Shown here one piece after another: positions 25,765 through 34,885 of a stretch of 35,751 nucleotides of DNA. The notes below the pieces were generated by a model. The model saw only the letters and a program-made list of their open reading frames with translations, ran no database searches and had not been told where the DNA came from. The DNA is from a bacterium (GTDB lineage: Bacteria; Bdellovibrionota_B; Oligoflexia; Silvanigrellales; Silvanigrellaceae). Each line of letters opens with the position of its first letter. The first letter of the stretch is position 1. Position numbers and translations under genes: made by a program. The DNA lies in assembly GCA_009918675.1 (NCBI GenBank), contig RGDM01000029.1:1-35751 (forward strand). Reading direction: 5' to 3'.

Positions 25765-27135
25765 ATGCGCGGAATGCATGTGTTGAAGGCTTTGTCTGCT
25801 CTATGCTTTGCACTCAGCGGATGTGCGACACACTCGCAATCTGCTGGAGTTTTGAGTCCCACGCATCCGAATCTCACCTCCGAGCAATTTGCCGATCAAT
25901 TTGAGGCAACCGAGTTCGCAAAATGCATTGATGCCGAAGGCAACAGCAGTGGGACGTTGAATTTCATTTGGCATGTGAACAACCCAAATGGCGAAGGAAT
26001 CATTCCCTACATCATTGGCTTCAGCGGATCGCTGCTCTCATTGCAAGGAACAAAAATTGAATTTCAAAGCCTCAATTCAGTCAGCGCTGAGCGCTTCACC
26101 ATGCCCCCCGTGCACAACCCGATTAAATTTCCTCTTGGCAGTTATGCAGGCTTTCACTTACTCTTTGCCCACGATGAACTTGATGGTGGCTGGGCATTTT
26201 TGAGGATCAACGATCAAGCCACACGCCCGGCGGACGTCATTGGAGCCGAATTGCTCTTGCCTAAGTTTGCTCTGGGGGATGAATATTCGACCCGCTATTA
26301 TATGAAAATTGAGGGTGGATTGTTTCATGAATTCAGCTGCCAGGCGATTTCTGATTTGGTTCGAGCGCGCTTGAGAACCTTTATGGCTAAGAATGGTTTG
26401 CACGGTTATGACGGAGATAGAGGAGCAAAAGCTAAGTTTTTTGTTCCTCCGCCACGAGCAGCTGTGATTCCTGCGCGTATCCGCTCAGCTCCTTCTTCCG
26501 CACCTGCACCGCAAATTGAAGCTGCAAATAAAGCGACTGCCACCGAGCCAAAGGCAACTGTAAGCGAGCGAGACTTCCGCCCACAAGGGCGCCCTGCGAA
26601 CTATGATAAACAATACAAGCACACTCGCATTTTTGAATGTGGGAAGAACGGTGCTCTTGATGCCATTTGGCGAATTATTGATGAGAATGGACAGCAACTC
26701 GGCCTAGACCAACAATATATTTCTGGATTCGCCGGAGAAATACGCGACAATCAACTAGACAATGCATTCTACTTCAGCTCAACAAACGTCGACACCAATC
26801 CAGCTTTTTATTCAGGATTGATGCCACAAAACACAAGTTATTTTTTTCCTTCGATCGCGTTTTCAGCAAGCGATTTTAAGAATAATATTGCCCTGCATTC
26901 ACAGTTGCCAGGCTTAAAAAAAAACGAACGCGCGGCGGCTGGAACCGTTTACATTCCACGCAATGGCACGGGTCGATCGATTTCGGTGTCATTGGCGATG
27001 GGAGCGTCGCTGCGCGCGCCACCTTACCAGGCGACCACGGATTGTTTGCCAACAACTGAAAAAGTCGCCCAGTGGATCAAACACTGTTTGGGCCGTGAAC
27101 AAAGAGCACTGTCGAAGAATCTTTGCCAGCCCTAG
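25765..27135 (+). CDS. Lipoprotein made of two related domains
   Basis: 456-aa predicted lipoprotein; family not recognised. The signal peptide ends ALSGC, lipidated at Cys20. Two halves resemble each other. The first starts at Cys54 with GTLNFIWHV and then YIIGFSGSL, and ends with a cysteine at 192; the second starts at Cys292 with GALDAIWRI and YISGFAGEI, and ends with a cysteine at 427. The Cys-Cys spans are 138 and 135 residues, so each half probably closes with one disulfide. A linker rich in Ala, Pro and Lys (about 225-275) joins them. ATG 25765 is chosen because AAGGAAGG ends six bases upstream; another ATG six bases earlier abuts that site. The 280-base upstream gap to the divergent DUF4214 gene shows no clear promoter. 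Confidence 0.82.
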   Translation: MRGMHVLKALSALCFALSGCATHSQSAGVLSPTHPNLTSEQFADQFEATEFAKCIDAEGNSSGTLNFIWHVNNPNGEGIIPYIIGFSGSLLSLQGTKIEFQSLNSVSAERFTMPPVHNPIKFPLGSYAGFHLLFAHDELDGGWAFLRINDQATRPADVIGAELLLPKFALGDEYSTRYYMKIEGGLFHEFSCQAISDLVRARLRTFMAKNGLHGYDGDRGAKAKFFVPPPRAAVIPARIRSAPSSAPAPQIEAANKATATEPKATVSERDFRPQGRPANYDKQYKHTRIFECGKNGALDAIWRIIDENGQQLGLDQQYISGFAGEIRDNQLDNAFYFSSTNVDTNPAFYSGLMPQNTSYFFPSIAFSASDFKNNIALHSQLPGLKKNERAAAGTVYIPRNGTGRSISVSLAMGASLRAPPYQATTDCLPTTEKVAQWIKHCLGREQRALSKNLCQP

Positions 27136-27246
27136 CTGAAAAAACTCTCGCAACAGACAGAGATGTGCGCTGCAATCGATACGAATTAAATAGATATTGA
27201 AGAGTTGATTTGCTTTTTTCGCACGCCGAGAAATCTTCAATCGTAC

Positions 27247-28410
27247 TTATTCAAGACAGCCCTGCCTGAGAAGAACTTCGAATTGATCATTGAGGTCGAA
27301 ATAAGTCTTTTCCCAATAATCAACGTCATCAAAAAACGCGAAGGTTTGCCGAAAAAATGGGTCGCTCCAACGCCCTGCAATCCAACCAAGGTAATGGATC
27401 ATTTTGAGGGTGCGTAAAGGCTCAACAAATATTTCCCAATCTTGCGGCAGAGCGCGAAATTCTCTGTAGCCCTCGCAAAGAAGCCGGAGTGCATATTGCG
27501 CAGGGTGAAGATCTTCGGCCAATAGAATGTGCTCGGGCACGTTAATTCCGCAAGTCGAGGCAAGAGGCCAAAGATCCTGCATGGCGAAACCAAGCTGACA
27601 ATCATCAAAATCTACAAACCAAAATTGTCCGCCTTCGGTTGTTTGAACCAAGTTGAGCCGATGCAAATCGCCGTGCACTGGAATGTATTTATCGGCGTGC
27701 GGTAACCATTCAAGACCTCGCCCAATTCGTTCAATGAGGTCGAAAAGTGGCGATTGAAATTGCCGGGGAACGCGGTTCCATTGATTGAGATTTTGCAAAG
27801 GCGTGTGCACGTACATATCAAGACTGAAACGCGCGCGAACAAACTGCTGAGGATCAATATTGCGTTCAAAAAGGTTGTGCATTCGCGCAACGGTGCGTCC
27901 AATGCCAAGGAGATCTTTTTCTTCCAATTCAAGTGGAACTCGCCCCATCACTTTCTGCCAAACAGCAAAACAGAAGCCATCTATCTTTCCAAGGGTTGCT
28001 GTTTGTGGAAATGAACTCGACACCTCACCACGCAATTTGCTGCGCAATGAGCCCGCTTCAGGATGAATGAAATCTGCATTTTGAATGGGAATGAGTTTGG
28101 GGGTTTCAATATTTTCTTCGGAAAGTAGCCTCAGCAGTGCATGCTCGCTCACGAGCATCGCTGGAGTCCAGCGTTCGGGGCGATAAAATTTCAAAATAAT
28201 TTGCCCGACACCACGCGCTTGCGCAGCATCCTCGATCTCAACAGCATAGACACGGTTTTCCATACTGTTGAGCTGCTGAAAACGCCCTGTCGAGCGCAGT
28301 CCGGTGGACTCAGCGGCCAACAGAATCAACTCAGCATCGAGTTTGGCAAAATGATCTGGAGTGCTTTGTTTCACTGGCTGCAAGTTGTCGAATACGAACC
28401 CACGGTGCAT
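27247..28410 (-). CDS. srkA: Stress response kinase SrkA (YihE family)
   Basis: 387-aa Ser/Thr protein kinase of the aminoglycoside-phosphotransferase fold. In E. coli SrkA counteracts death programmes under envelope and oxidative stress (Cpx regulon). Matches run along the whole length: LNSMENRVYAVE, ILKFYRPERWT near residue 73, FAVWQKVMGR, the catalytic loop PVHGDLHRLNLV (about 242), the metal-binding FVDFDDCQLGFAMQDLW (about 261, Asp residues intact) and the C-terminal EPLRTLKMIHYLGW with RWSDPFF and DYWEK. Length exceeds the E. coli protein (328) because of insertions around 115-130 and 200-215. The ATG lies inside the end of the upstream TPR lipoprotein gene, overlapping it by 40 bases; no strong ribosome site is seen, so translation is probably coupled. 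Confidence 0.93.
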   Translation of the reverse strand: MHRGFVFDNLQPVKQSTPDHFAKLDAELILLAAESTGLRSTGRFQQLNSMENRVYAVEIEDAAQARGVGQIILKFYRPERWTPAMLVSEHALLRLLSEENIETPKLIPIQNADFIHPEAGSLRSKLRGEVSSSFPQTATLGKIDGFCFAVWQKVMGRVPLELEEKDLLGIGRTVARMHNLFERNIDPQQFVRARFSLDMYVHTPLQNLNQWNRVPRQFQSPLFDLIERIGRGLEWLPHADKYIPVHGDLHRLNLVQTTEGGQFWFVDFDDCQLGFAMQDLWPLASTCGINVPEHILLAEDLHPAQYALRLLCEGYREFRALPQDWEIFVEPLRTLKMIHYLGWIAGRWSDPFFRQTFAFFDDVDYWEKTYFDLNDQFEVLLRQGCLE

Positions 28411-29594
28411 TGCGAAGGCATATCTCCCACACCACCTGTAGGCAAACCGTAGGCCGTTCGGAAACAGTAAATCTTGTTACAGGTGGCTGGTTTTTCCGCT
28501 GGATTTCCTGCCAACAGAGTATCCGCCTGAGTATTGGCATTCGCAGCGGCTGTTTTTGCAGTTTCACCCGTTCCAGTTGCTGCTCCAGTCGATTTTCCCG
28601 CATCCAGATAGCCATTGATTTTAGCCAACGCATCGGTCAGCCCACTCACGCCCTTTTTGAGCGGGTCCTTAACATTTGAGGGCAGATTAGCCCCATCAAC
28701 AACTGCTTCGATGACACTGAATTGCGAAATTGCGAGCTTGAACACTTCACCCTTCAACTGGCTAGCAACATTCGTGAGCGTTGCTGTTGCCGAATTCAAA
28801 GTGGCGAGCTTCTCTGTGGCTGTTTTACTCGAGGAACTCAGATTCTGGAGATCTGTCGAGGCTTTGCTCGCGTCCGACTGCAGGTTGATAACGCCATCGC
28901 CGTCGGGATCGAGAACTGCTTTGTATAAACTTGAAAATTGCGCCAACGACAAAGACATTGCTGCAATGCTCACATTGGCATCTGCATTTGGACGGCCACT
29001 GCCGCAATTACTCACTTCGAGTAAATCAACAGCACTGGCGGCCTTGGTTTTCAGCGAGCTGATGGTTTCAGTCGAAAAAAGCGGACATAGGGTCAGGAAT
29101 GATTTTTGAAACGTGGCGAATGCGGGAAACAATTTGCGCAATTGAGCCACTGTGGTGATCGTTGAACTTTGTTTCTTGAGTTCGGTCACGGTCGAATCAG
29201 GCAATCCTGACTTGCTTGTCAGCTTGGTCACATCGCTTCCCGATCCGGAGGTTCCCAACGGCACAGCCGATGACGATGACGACAGTGTTTTAATTAAATC
29301 AGTCGGGGTGATCCCCACAGACCCATTATAGGAGAACACAAGATGGACGCGCGCGTTATCGTTGCTTGGATCTTTTTCAATGACAGATTCGAGAAGCTCG
29401 ACAGCCTTTGAATAATTTCCCGCATCATATGCAGCTTGGGCCTGAAGAAGCAGCGAGGACGGTGTTTTTTGGCGCTCGGGGCTCGACAATGCACCACATG
29501 CAGAAAGGCCAGTTCCGCAGGCTCCAAATGCGACGGCTGCCAAGACAGCCCAGAAGCGGCCATTGAATTGCCTGGAAAATCCTAACTTTGCCAT
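28371..29594 (-). CDS. TPR-containing lipoprotein, cotranscribed with srkA
   Basis: 407-aa predicted lipoprotein; function unknown. The signal peptide carries two possible lipidation sites, Cys26 (FGAC) and Cys33 (LSAC). Residues about 40-80 hold one tetratricopeptide-like repeat (QAAYDAGNYSKAVELLESV), a protein-protein contact module. The rest is Ser/Thr/Ala-rich and predicted helical, including LDPDGDGVINLQSD, an Asp-rich loop like a calcium-binding EF hand/dockerin loop, near 230. The C-terminus has several cysteines. ATG 29592-29594 is chosen because AGGAGG lies directly upstream; the longer frame runs into the fusA terminator. A candidate promoter lies at 29640-29668. Its 3' end overlaps srkA by 40 bases, so the two products probably act together or are made in fixed ratio (inference). 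Confidence 0.85.
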   Translation of the reverse strand: MAKLGFSRQFNGRFWAVLAAVAFGACGTGLSACGALSSPERQKTPSSLLLQAQAAYDAGNYSKAVELLESVIEKDPSNDNARVHLVFSYNGSVGITPTDLIKTLSSSSSAVPLGTSGSGSDVTKLTSKSGLPDSTVTELKKQSSTITTVAQLRKLFPAFATFQKSFLTLCPLFSTETISSLKTKAASAVDLLEVSNCGSGRPNADANVSIAAMSLSLAQFSSLYKAVLDPDGDGVINLQSDASKASTDLQNLSSSSKTATEKLATLNSATATLTNVASQLKGEVFKLAISQFSVIEAVVDGANLPSNVKDPLKKGVSGLTDALAKINGYLDAGKSTGAATGTGETAKTAAANANTQADTLLAGNPAEKPATCNKIYCFRTAYGLPTGGVGDMPSQCTVGSYSTTCSQ

Positions 29595-29639
29595 ACCGCC
29601 TCCTGAACTGAGTCCATTGCGCGAAAACTTCGCATTGAA

Positions 29640-29668
29640 ATGGTAACGGATGCTCAGTGCGGGTCCAA
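29640..29668 (-). promoter_or_regulatory. Candidate promoter of the TPR lipoprotein-srkA operon
   Basis: On the minus strand TTGGAC (29663-29668) and TACCAT (29640-29645) are 17 bases apart, about 45 bases before the ATG and just downstream of the fusA terminator. Confidence 0.5.
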
Positions 29669-29676
29669 GATGCCAA

Positions 29677-29720
29677 AATTGCCGCTCTGACACCTGAGAC
29701 AGAAGTTCAGAGCGGCAATT
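29677..29720 (-). terminator. Intrinsic terminator of fusA
   Basis: A 14-base perfect stem, AATTGCCGCTCTGA (29677-29690) with its complement at 29707-29720, has a 16-base loop. On the minus strand it is followed by TTTTGG. It starts 27 bases after the fusA stop. Confidence 0.78.
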
Positions 29721-29746
29721 GCGTCTCATGAGCAATAGGAAAGGGA

Positions 29747-31813
29747 TCAGACGAGTCCCATGATCTTGTCTTGCAGATTTTTTGGCACCGGCTCGTAGTG
29801 CGAAAACTGCATCGTGCTGCTGGCGCGACCTTGCGACAAGCTGCGGATGTCGGTTTCGTAACCGAAAAGTTCGGCAAGCGGAATTTCCGCCTGAACAACC
29901 TGCAGGTGGCCTCGCGCATCAAGACCAAGCACCCGACCTCGTCGGCTGTTGACATCGGAAACAATTGTTCCGCTTGATTCTGGCGGAACAACAATTTCTA
30001 CCTTCATAAATGGTTCCATCATCACCGGAGATGCTTTTTCGAGAGCAGCTCGCACAGCGTTTGATGCGGCGACTTTATAACAAACTTCATCAACACCCTG
30101 AGGATCAAATGAGAAATCTGTAACTTCAACACTCAGGTTCACCAATGGATAGCCGCACAATGGTCCACTGCTCACTGCGCCATCCAAACTCTCTTTGAGC
30201 GCCGCATAAACAGCATTTGGAATATTTTGCTTTTTGACTATTTCGATACTGGGTGCGCCGCGGTTGTCGCTCGAAAGGACCTTTAATGCGACCCAGGCAG
30301 AGAAGTTTTTGCTCTGCACAGGTCGACTAAATTCTTCACGCGCAGCAGCAGATTTAACAATCGATTCGCGATAGCTCACTTGAGGTTTACCGATATTGGC
30401 CTGAACCTTAAATTCACGCAAAAGTCTGTCGGCAATAATCTGCAGATGAAGCTCGCCCATTCCTGAAATAAGAACCTGCCCGGTTTCTTCCGAGGTGCCC
30501 ACACGCAGTGATGGGTCTTCAGTTGCTAAGCGATTGAGGCTTTGATTGAGCTTATCGAGGTCTGCTGTTGACTTAGGCTCAATGGCAAGAGAGATCACTG
30601 GCTCTGGGAATTTCATTGCTTCATAAGCAATTGGCGCATCAATATCAGCAAGCGTATCGCCGGTAACTGCAAATTTGAGACCCACCAAAGCAACAATTTC
30701 TCCGGCCGAAGCTTCGTTGACTTCCGAGCGGTCATTGGCATGCATCATAAGAATTTTTGTCACGCGCTCTTTCTTCTGCTTGAGCACATTCTGAACCGCA
30801 TCGCCAACCTTAATTTTTCCACTGTAAATGCGCGCGTATGAGAGGGAACCAACAAAAGGGTCGCTCATGATTTTGAAAACAATTGCCGAGAACGGTGCAT
30901 CGATTGAATGTGGACGGGTGCCTTCAGCAACGATTCCTTCAACCGCAACGCCCTTCACTGCAGGAATATCCAAAGGCGATGGCAAGTAATCAACAATTGC
31001 ATCAAGGAGAGGTTGAATTCCTTTGTTTTTGAACGCAGTACCAACAAATACTGGAACCAAATTCAAATCAACCACGGCCTGACGCAATGCTTTTTTGATC
31101 ATCTCGGCAGAGACTTCAGCATCGCTCAAAACTGCTTCGGCAACTGCATCATCATAGTCGGCAAGCGAGTCAATGAGCTCTTGACGATACAAAGATGCGT
31201 CATCGGCCATGTCGGCCGGAATTTCTTTTTGTTCAAACTGCGAATCTTTGTCGTCGCCTTTCCAGATCCAAGCGCACTGCGAAACCAAATCAACAACGCC
31301 TTTGAATTCGCTTTCGGCGCCTATGGGAAGTTGTGCCAAAACCACCTTGGCATTTAATTTCGAACGCATCGACTCGATGCACATCTCAACATCAGCGCCG
31401 ACTTTATCCATCTTGTTAAGAAACGCGATTCGCGGCACGTGATAGCGCTCTGCCTGACGCCAGACAGTCTCCGACTGCGGCTCCACACCATTGGCAGCAT
31501 CAAAAACAGCGACGGCTCCATCAAGAACACGCAACGAACGCTCGACTTCGATTGTGAAGTCGACATGCCCGGGAGTATCGATGAGGTTTATTCGGGTGTC
31601 TTTCCAGAGGACCGTTGTGGCTGCAGATGTAATTGTAATCCCGCGCTCTTGCTCCTGAACCATCCAGTCCATGGTGGCCGTGCCTTCATGCACTTCACCC
31701 AGCTTGTGACTTTTTCCCGTGTAGTACAACAACCGCTCAGAAGTGGTGGTTTTGCCGGCGTCAATGTGCGCCATGATGCCAATATTGCGAAAGCGACTTA
31801 GGTCATTGCTCAT
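29747..31813 (-). CDS. fusA: Elongation factor G with divergent domain IV tip
   Basis: 688-aa translational GTPase of the EF-G family, which drives translocation and, with RRF, ribosome recycling. The G domain is complete: [10 protein letters not shown] (residues 15-24), [25 protein letters not shown]. Domains II and III carry [48 protein letters not shown] and GMGELHLQI (451). Domain V ends normally with [16 protein letters not shown]. Domain IV differs: the loop that usually reads GGxGQYG is replaced at about 495-507 by [12 protein letters not shown], and the second tip loop, which bears a conserved His (583 in E. coli), reads FSFDPQG at about 567-573. It sits after rpsG, but behind an intrinsic terminator, and no tuf follows. 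It may be one of the divergent spd-type EF-G paralogues. Confidence 0.92.
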   Translation of the reverse strand: MSNDLSRFRNIGIMAHIDAGKTTTSERLLYYTGKSHKLGEVHEGTATMDWMVQEQERGITITSAATTVLWKDTRINLIDTPGHVDFTIEVERSLRVLDGAVAVFDAANGVEPQSETVWRQAERYHVPRIAFLNKMDKVGADVEMCIESMRSKLNAKVVLAQLPIGAESEFKGVVDLVSQCAWIWKGDDKDSQFEQKEIPADMADDASLYRQELIDSLADYDDAVAEAVLSDAEVSAEMIKKALRQAVVDLNLVPVFVGTAFKNKGIQPLLDAIVDYLPSPLDIPAVKGVAVEGIVAEGTRPHSIDAPFSAIVFKIMSDPFVGSLSYARIYSGKIKVGDAVQNVLKQKKERVTKILMMHANDRSEVNEASAGEIVALVGLKFAVTGDTLADIDAPIAYEAMKFPEPVISLAIEPKSTADLDKLNQSLNRLATEDPSLRVGTSEETGQVLISGMGELHLQIIADRLLREFKVQANIGKPQVSYRESIVKSAAAREEFSRPVQSKNFSAWVALKVLSSDNRGAPSIEIVKKQNIPNAVYAALKESLDGAVSSGPLCGYPLVNLSVEVTDFSFDPQGVDEVCYKVAASNAVRAALEKASPVMMEPFMKVEIVVPPESSGTIVSDVNSRRGRVLGLDARGHLQVVQAEIPLAELFGYETDIRSLSQGRASSTMQFSHYEPVPKNLQDKIMGLV

Positions 31814-31894
31814 CGAGGAGATCTCACTTGTGCGACAAGGCTTTCTATAAGCCGATAAGGTGAGCGGGTTGTATCAGACTTGGAGAATGCGGGC

Positions 31895-31928
31895 AAAAAA
31901 AAACAGCGCCCGGTACAAGGCGCTGTTT
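31895..31928 (-). terminator. Intrinsic terminator between rpsG and fusA
   Basis: On the minus strand AAACAGCGCC (from 31928) pairs with GGCGCTGTTT (31910-31901) across an 8-base loop and runs into a nine-T tract (31895-31903). It begins about 22 bases after the rpsG stop and should reduce or block read-through into fusA. Confidence 0.88.
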
Positions 31929-31950
31929 GCTTGAATGCGACGGACGAAGA

Positions 31951-32445
<495 letters not shown>

Positions 32446-32600
32446 TCAGTTCACCAATCCCAAGATGTTTCTTGGAAGTGGGGTCCTTACATCAGCCGGC
32501 GGTGCGAAACTGAAAACCTTCCACCGACTGTCTCATGCAACATTCGCTTCGCAAGGCGAAACTTTGTTGCGGGAAGCAACACACCAAACAACTTGGCGTA

Positions 32601-33014
32601 TTACTTCTTGCCCTTCTTTGCTGGTTCGGCGACTGCTGCGCCTCCCTTGGGCTTCTTGGCTCCGTACTTGGAGCGCGATTGGCGGCGCTTAGCAACACCA
32701 GCGGTATCCAAAGAACCGCGGACGATGTGGTAACGCACACCGGGAAGGTCTTTGACACGACCGCCACGCACGAGCACCACAGAGTGCTCTTGGAGGTTGT
32801 GGCCTTCGCCTGGGATGTAGGAAATGACTTCGAAACCGGAAGTCAGACGAACCTTTGCAACCTTACGGATAGCGGAGTTCGGTTTCTTAGGAGTGGTTGT
32901 GTACACACGAGTGCACACGCCACGACGTTGTGGGCATTCCACCATGGCTGGTGATTTACTACGGTAGATCTTGGGATGACGACCCTTCTCTACGAGTTGG
33001 TTAATGGTTGGCAT
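32601..33014 (-). CDS. rpsL: Small-subunit ribosomal protein S12
   Basis: 137-aa decoding-centre protein of the 30S subunit. It begins [12 protein letters not shown] and contains [23 protein letters not shown] with the streptomycin-determining lysine intact, [28 protein letters not shown] and [11 protein letters not shown]. It is 13 residues longer than E. coli S12 because of an Ala/Lys tail ([11 protein letters not shown]). ATG 33012-33014 has AAAGGTG just upstream; a longer frame would add 16 unrelated residues. It is the first gene of the str cluster here. Confidence 0.97.
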   Translation of the reverse strand: MPTINQLVEKGRHPKIYRSKSPAMVECPQRRGVCTRVYTTTPKKPNSAIRKVAKVRLTSGFEVISYIPGEGHNLQEHSVVLVRGGRVKDLPGVRYHIVRGSLDTAGVAKRRQSRSKYGAKKPKGGAAVAEPAKKGKK

Positions 33015-33076
33015 CGCACACCTTTCATATTTGTATGCAAGAAACGCTTGGTTGTACCGCATTCAAGCAGGGCCGC

Positions 33077-33105
33077 ACCCTAGCGACAAAGGCAGGCCTG
33101 GTCAA
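33077..33105 (-). promoter_or_regulatory. Candidate promoter of rpsL-rpsG
   Basis: On the minus strand TTGACC (33100-33105) and TAGGGT (33077-33082) are separated by exactly 17 bases. The leader to the rpsL ATG would be about 55 bases. Confidence 0.55.
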
Positions 33106-33142
33106 GCTTGGATTCACCGATAGAGTGGCAAAAGGAAAACTG

Positions 33143-34885
33143 TCAATTGGGCGCCTCAATACCAGCCCGAGAGCGGGACGGCCCCTGCTCCACAACACGC
33201 CCACCCTCGAGGCGGACCACCCAATCGGCACGATCGATGAGGGTTGCGCTGTGGGTTGTCACAATTCGGGTTTTACCGGCCCACAACCCGCAAATAAGAC
33301 TCGCCATAAGCGCTTCTGCCGTAGCTGAATCAAGGGCTGCCAAAGGGTCATCGAGCAACAGAGCATCGGCCTCACTAAAGTAAGAGAGCTGCGCCAGCCC
33401 CACCCGTAAGCGCTGCCCCCCAGAGAGAGTCACCCCCCGCTCACCCACCGCAGTCGACAACCCCCCAGGGAGGCTCTCAAGATCTGGGGCGAATTCGGCA
33501 AGCTCAAGCAATTCACTGAGCCGGATGTCCTCGTGACCCGAGTTTTCGAACTCGTAGCGAAGAACATCGCGCAGACTTGCCGAGGGAAGCGCAACGTCTT
33601 GAGACAAATATGCGACTTTCAATGGAGACCGGCGGATCACTTTACCCCGCGATGGGGTCAGTTCGCCCAAAAGGGTTCTTAGGAGTGTCGACTTCCCTGC
33701 CCCAACCGGACCAACGATCACGGTCAGCTTTCCCTGTTGAGCGCTCACATTAACACTATCCAAGGCCCATTGACCGACGCGGGTCGGGTAATCAACCACA
33801 ACATCCTCAAGAGCAAGGTCAACGTTTGCCTGCGCAGGTAGATAAAATTGCACATGCCTTGACGGACGATCGAGAAATTGATCGAGCCGAAGAGCAGAGA
33901 CCGCTCCGACTTGGATAAAACTCAAATAGGTTCCGACAAAAAGAAACGAATCTTGCAGCAGGCTCGAATACCAATTCACAGAGAACACCAAACCAACAAG
34001 CGTAGCTGGCGGCAAAGGGTTGCCGTAGAACTTAGGCATATAAACAACCCATAAGAGCAATCCAGCCCAGCCCAACCAACGCAGTGACGCAAAGACAGGA
34101 ACATAGGCGCAACTGATATCATTCGCCTGCAGCTTCATGTCCTGTTCAAGATCTGCTTTCTCGGCAATTCGACGCTCAAACTCGTCTTCGGCAGTCAGAG
34201 CTTTCACAAGAAAAATCGAACGCACAGATTCCTGAATCACCGATAACCGCAATGCTGAATACTCCGCTCGCTTTTGCAGAGTTGGTGCTGTGCGACGCGC
34301 AAAACGCTGGGCAAGTATGATGAGGACGATAAGAACTACGAAGAAAACTAAACCAGAAACACCCACCTGCACTGTAAGAAACAGAGAAACTCCCAGGGTG
34401 AGGACGAGAGTCGCAGCAAATGAGAGAATTCCCTCTGCCCAGACACCCGCAAGTTGCGAGGCATCTGATGCATGCAACTGCGCAACATCACCTGAAGACA
34501 CAAGCTGCAGGTCGGAGTAACGCATTTCACTGTATTTCTTAAAAATCGCTCTTCTGAGAGCGTCGGTAATAGCAACTGAAATCCGATTTTGAAGTGACCT
34601 CTTGCCCCATTGGAACGTTTCAAACAAAATTTGCGCCAAGACAAAAAAAGCAAACAAGCGCGGCAGGGCCGTCCAATCGGTCGTGCCAGACGCACCCAAA
34701 TAAACGAGCAGCCCAGCCTGCGCATCGATAGCAATAAGCCCCACAATGGTGGCAATGATCAAAACAAATGATGCAACTAAAAGTTGTGTCTTGACTGTTC
34801 GAGTCGCCATTCTGAAGGCGGTCGACTTTTTGAGAACTCGCAGTGCGGCAACGAGATCCATCGACCTCGAGCGAGAATTCTTCAT
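33143..34885 (-). CDS. ABC exporter subunit with degenerate (MRP NBD1-like) ATPase site
   Basis: 580-aa half-transporter: six membrane helices (about 30-320) and one nucleotide-binding domain. Walker A GPVGAGKSTLL is near residue 390; the Q-loop is VAYLSQD, the signature is a full LSGGQ near 485, and Walker B reads LLLDDPLAALD near 508, with Asp replacing the catalytic Glu, followed by the His-loop TTHS. The wording LDDPLaALD and GERGVTLSGGQ matches NBD1 of MRP/CFTR-type (ABCC) exporters. Together with the upstream subunit this would be a heterodimeric inner-membrane exporter with one weak ATP site; substrate unknown. AGGAG precedes the ATG, which overlaps the upstream stop as ATGA. It lies just upstream of rpsL, on the same strand. 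Confidence 0.9.
   Translation of the reverse strand: MKNSRSRSMDLVAALRVLKKSTAFRMATRTVKTQLLVASFVLIIATIVGLIAIDAQAGLLVYLGASGTTDWTALPRLFAFFVLAQILFETFQWGKRSLQNRISVAITDALRRAIFKKYSEMRYSDLQLVSSGDVAQLHASDASQLAGVWAEGILSFAATLVLTLGVSLFLTVQVGVSGLVFFVVLIVLIILAQRFARRTAPTLQKRAEYSALRLSVIQESVRSIFLVKALTAEDEFERRIAEKADLEQDMKLQANDISCAYVPVFASLRWLGWAGLLLWVVYMPKFYGNPLPPATLVGLVFSVNWYSSLLQDSFLFVGTYLSFIQVGAVSALRLDQFLDRPSRHVQFYLPAQANVDLALEDVVVDYPTRVGQWALDSVNVSAQQGKLTVIVGPVGAGKSTLLRTLLGELTPSRGKVIRRSPLKVAYLSQDVALPSASLRDVLRYEFENSGHEDIRLSELLELAEFAPDLESLPGGLSTAVGERGVTLSGGQRLRVGLAQLSYFSEADALLLDDPLAALDSATAEALMASLICGLWAGKTRIVTTHSATLIDRADWVVRLEGGRVVEQGPSRSRAGIEAPN

Noticed and set aside
27136..27246. Terminator between convergent lipoprotein and srkA genes
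   Set aside because: ATTGAAG and CTTCAAT can pair, but they are about 31 bases apart with no T-run properly placed; not strong enough to list.
28411..28680. Plus-strand frames opposite the TPR lipoprotein
   Set aside because: They are shadows of a clear lipoprotein gene and have no motifs or ribosome sites.
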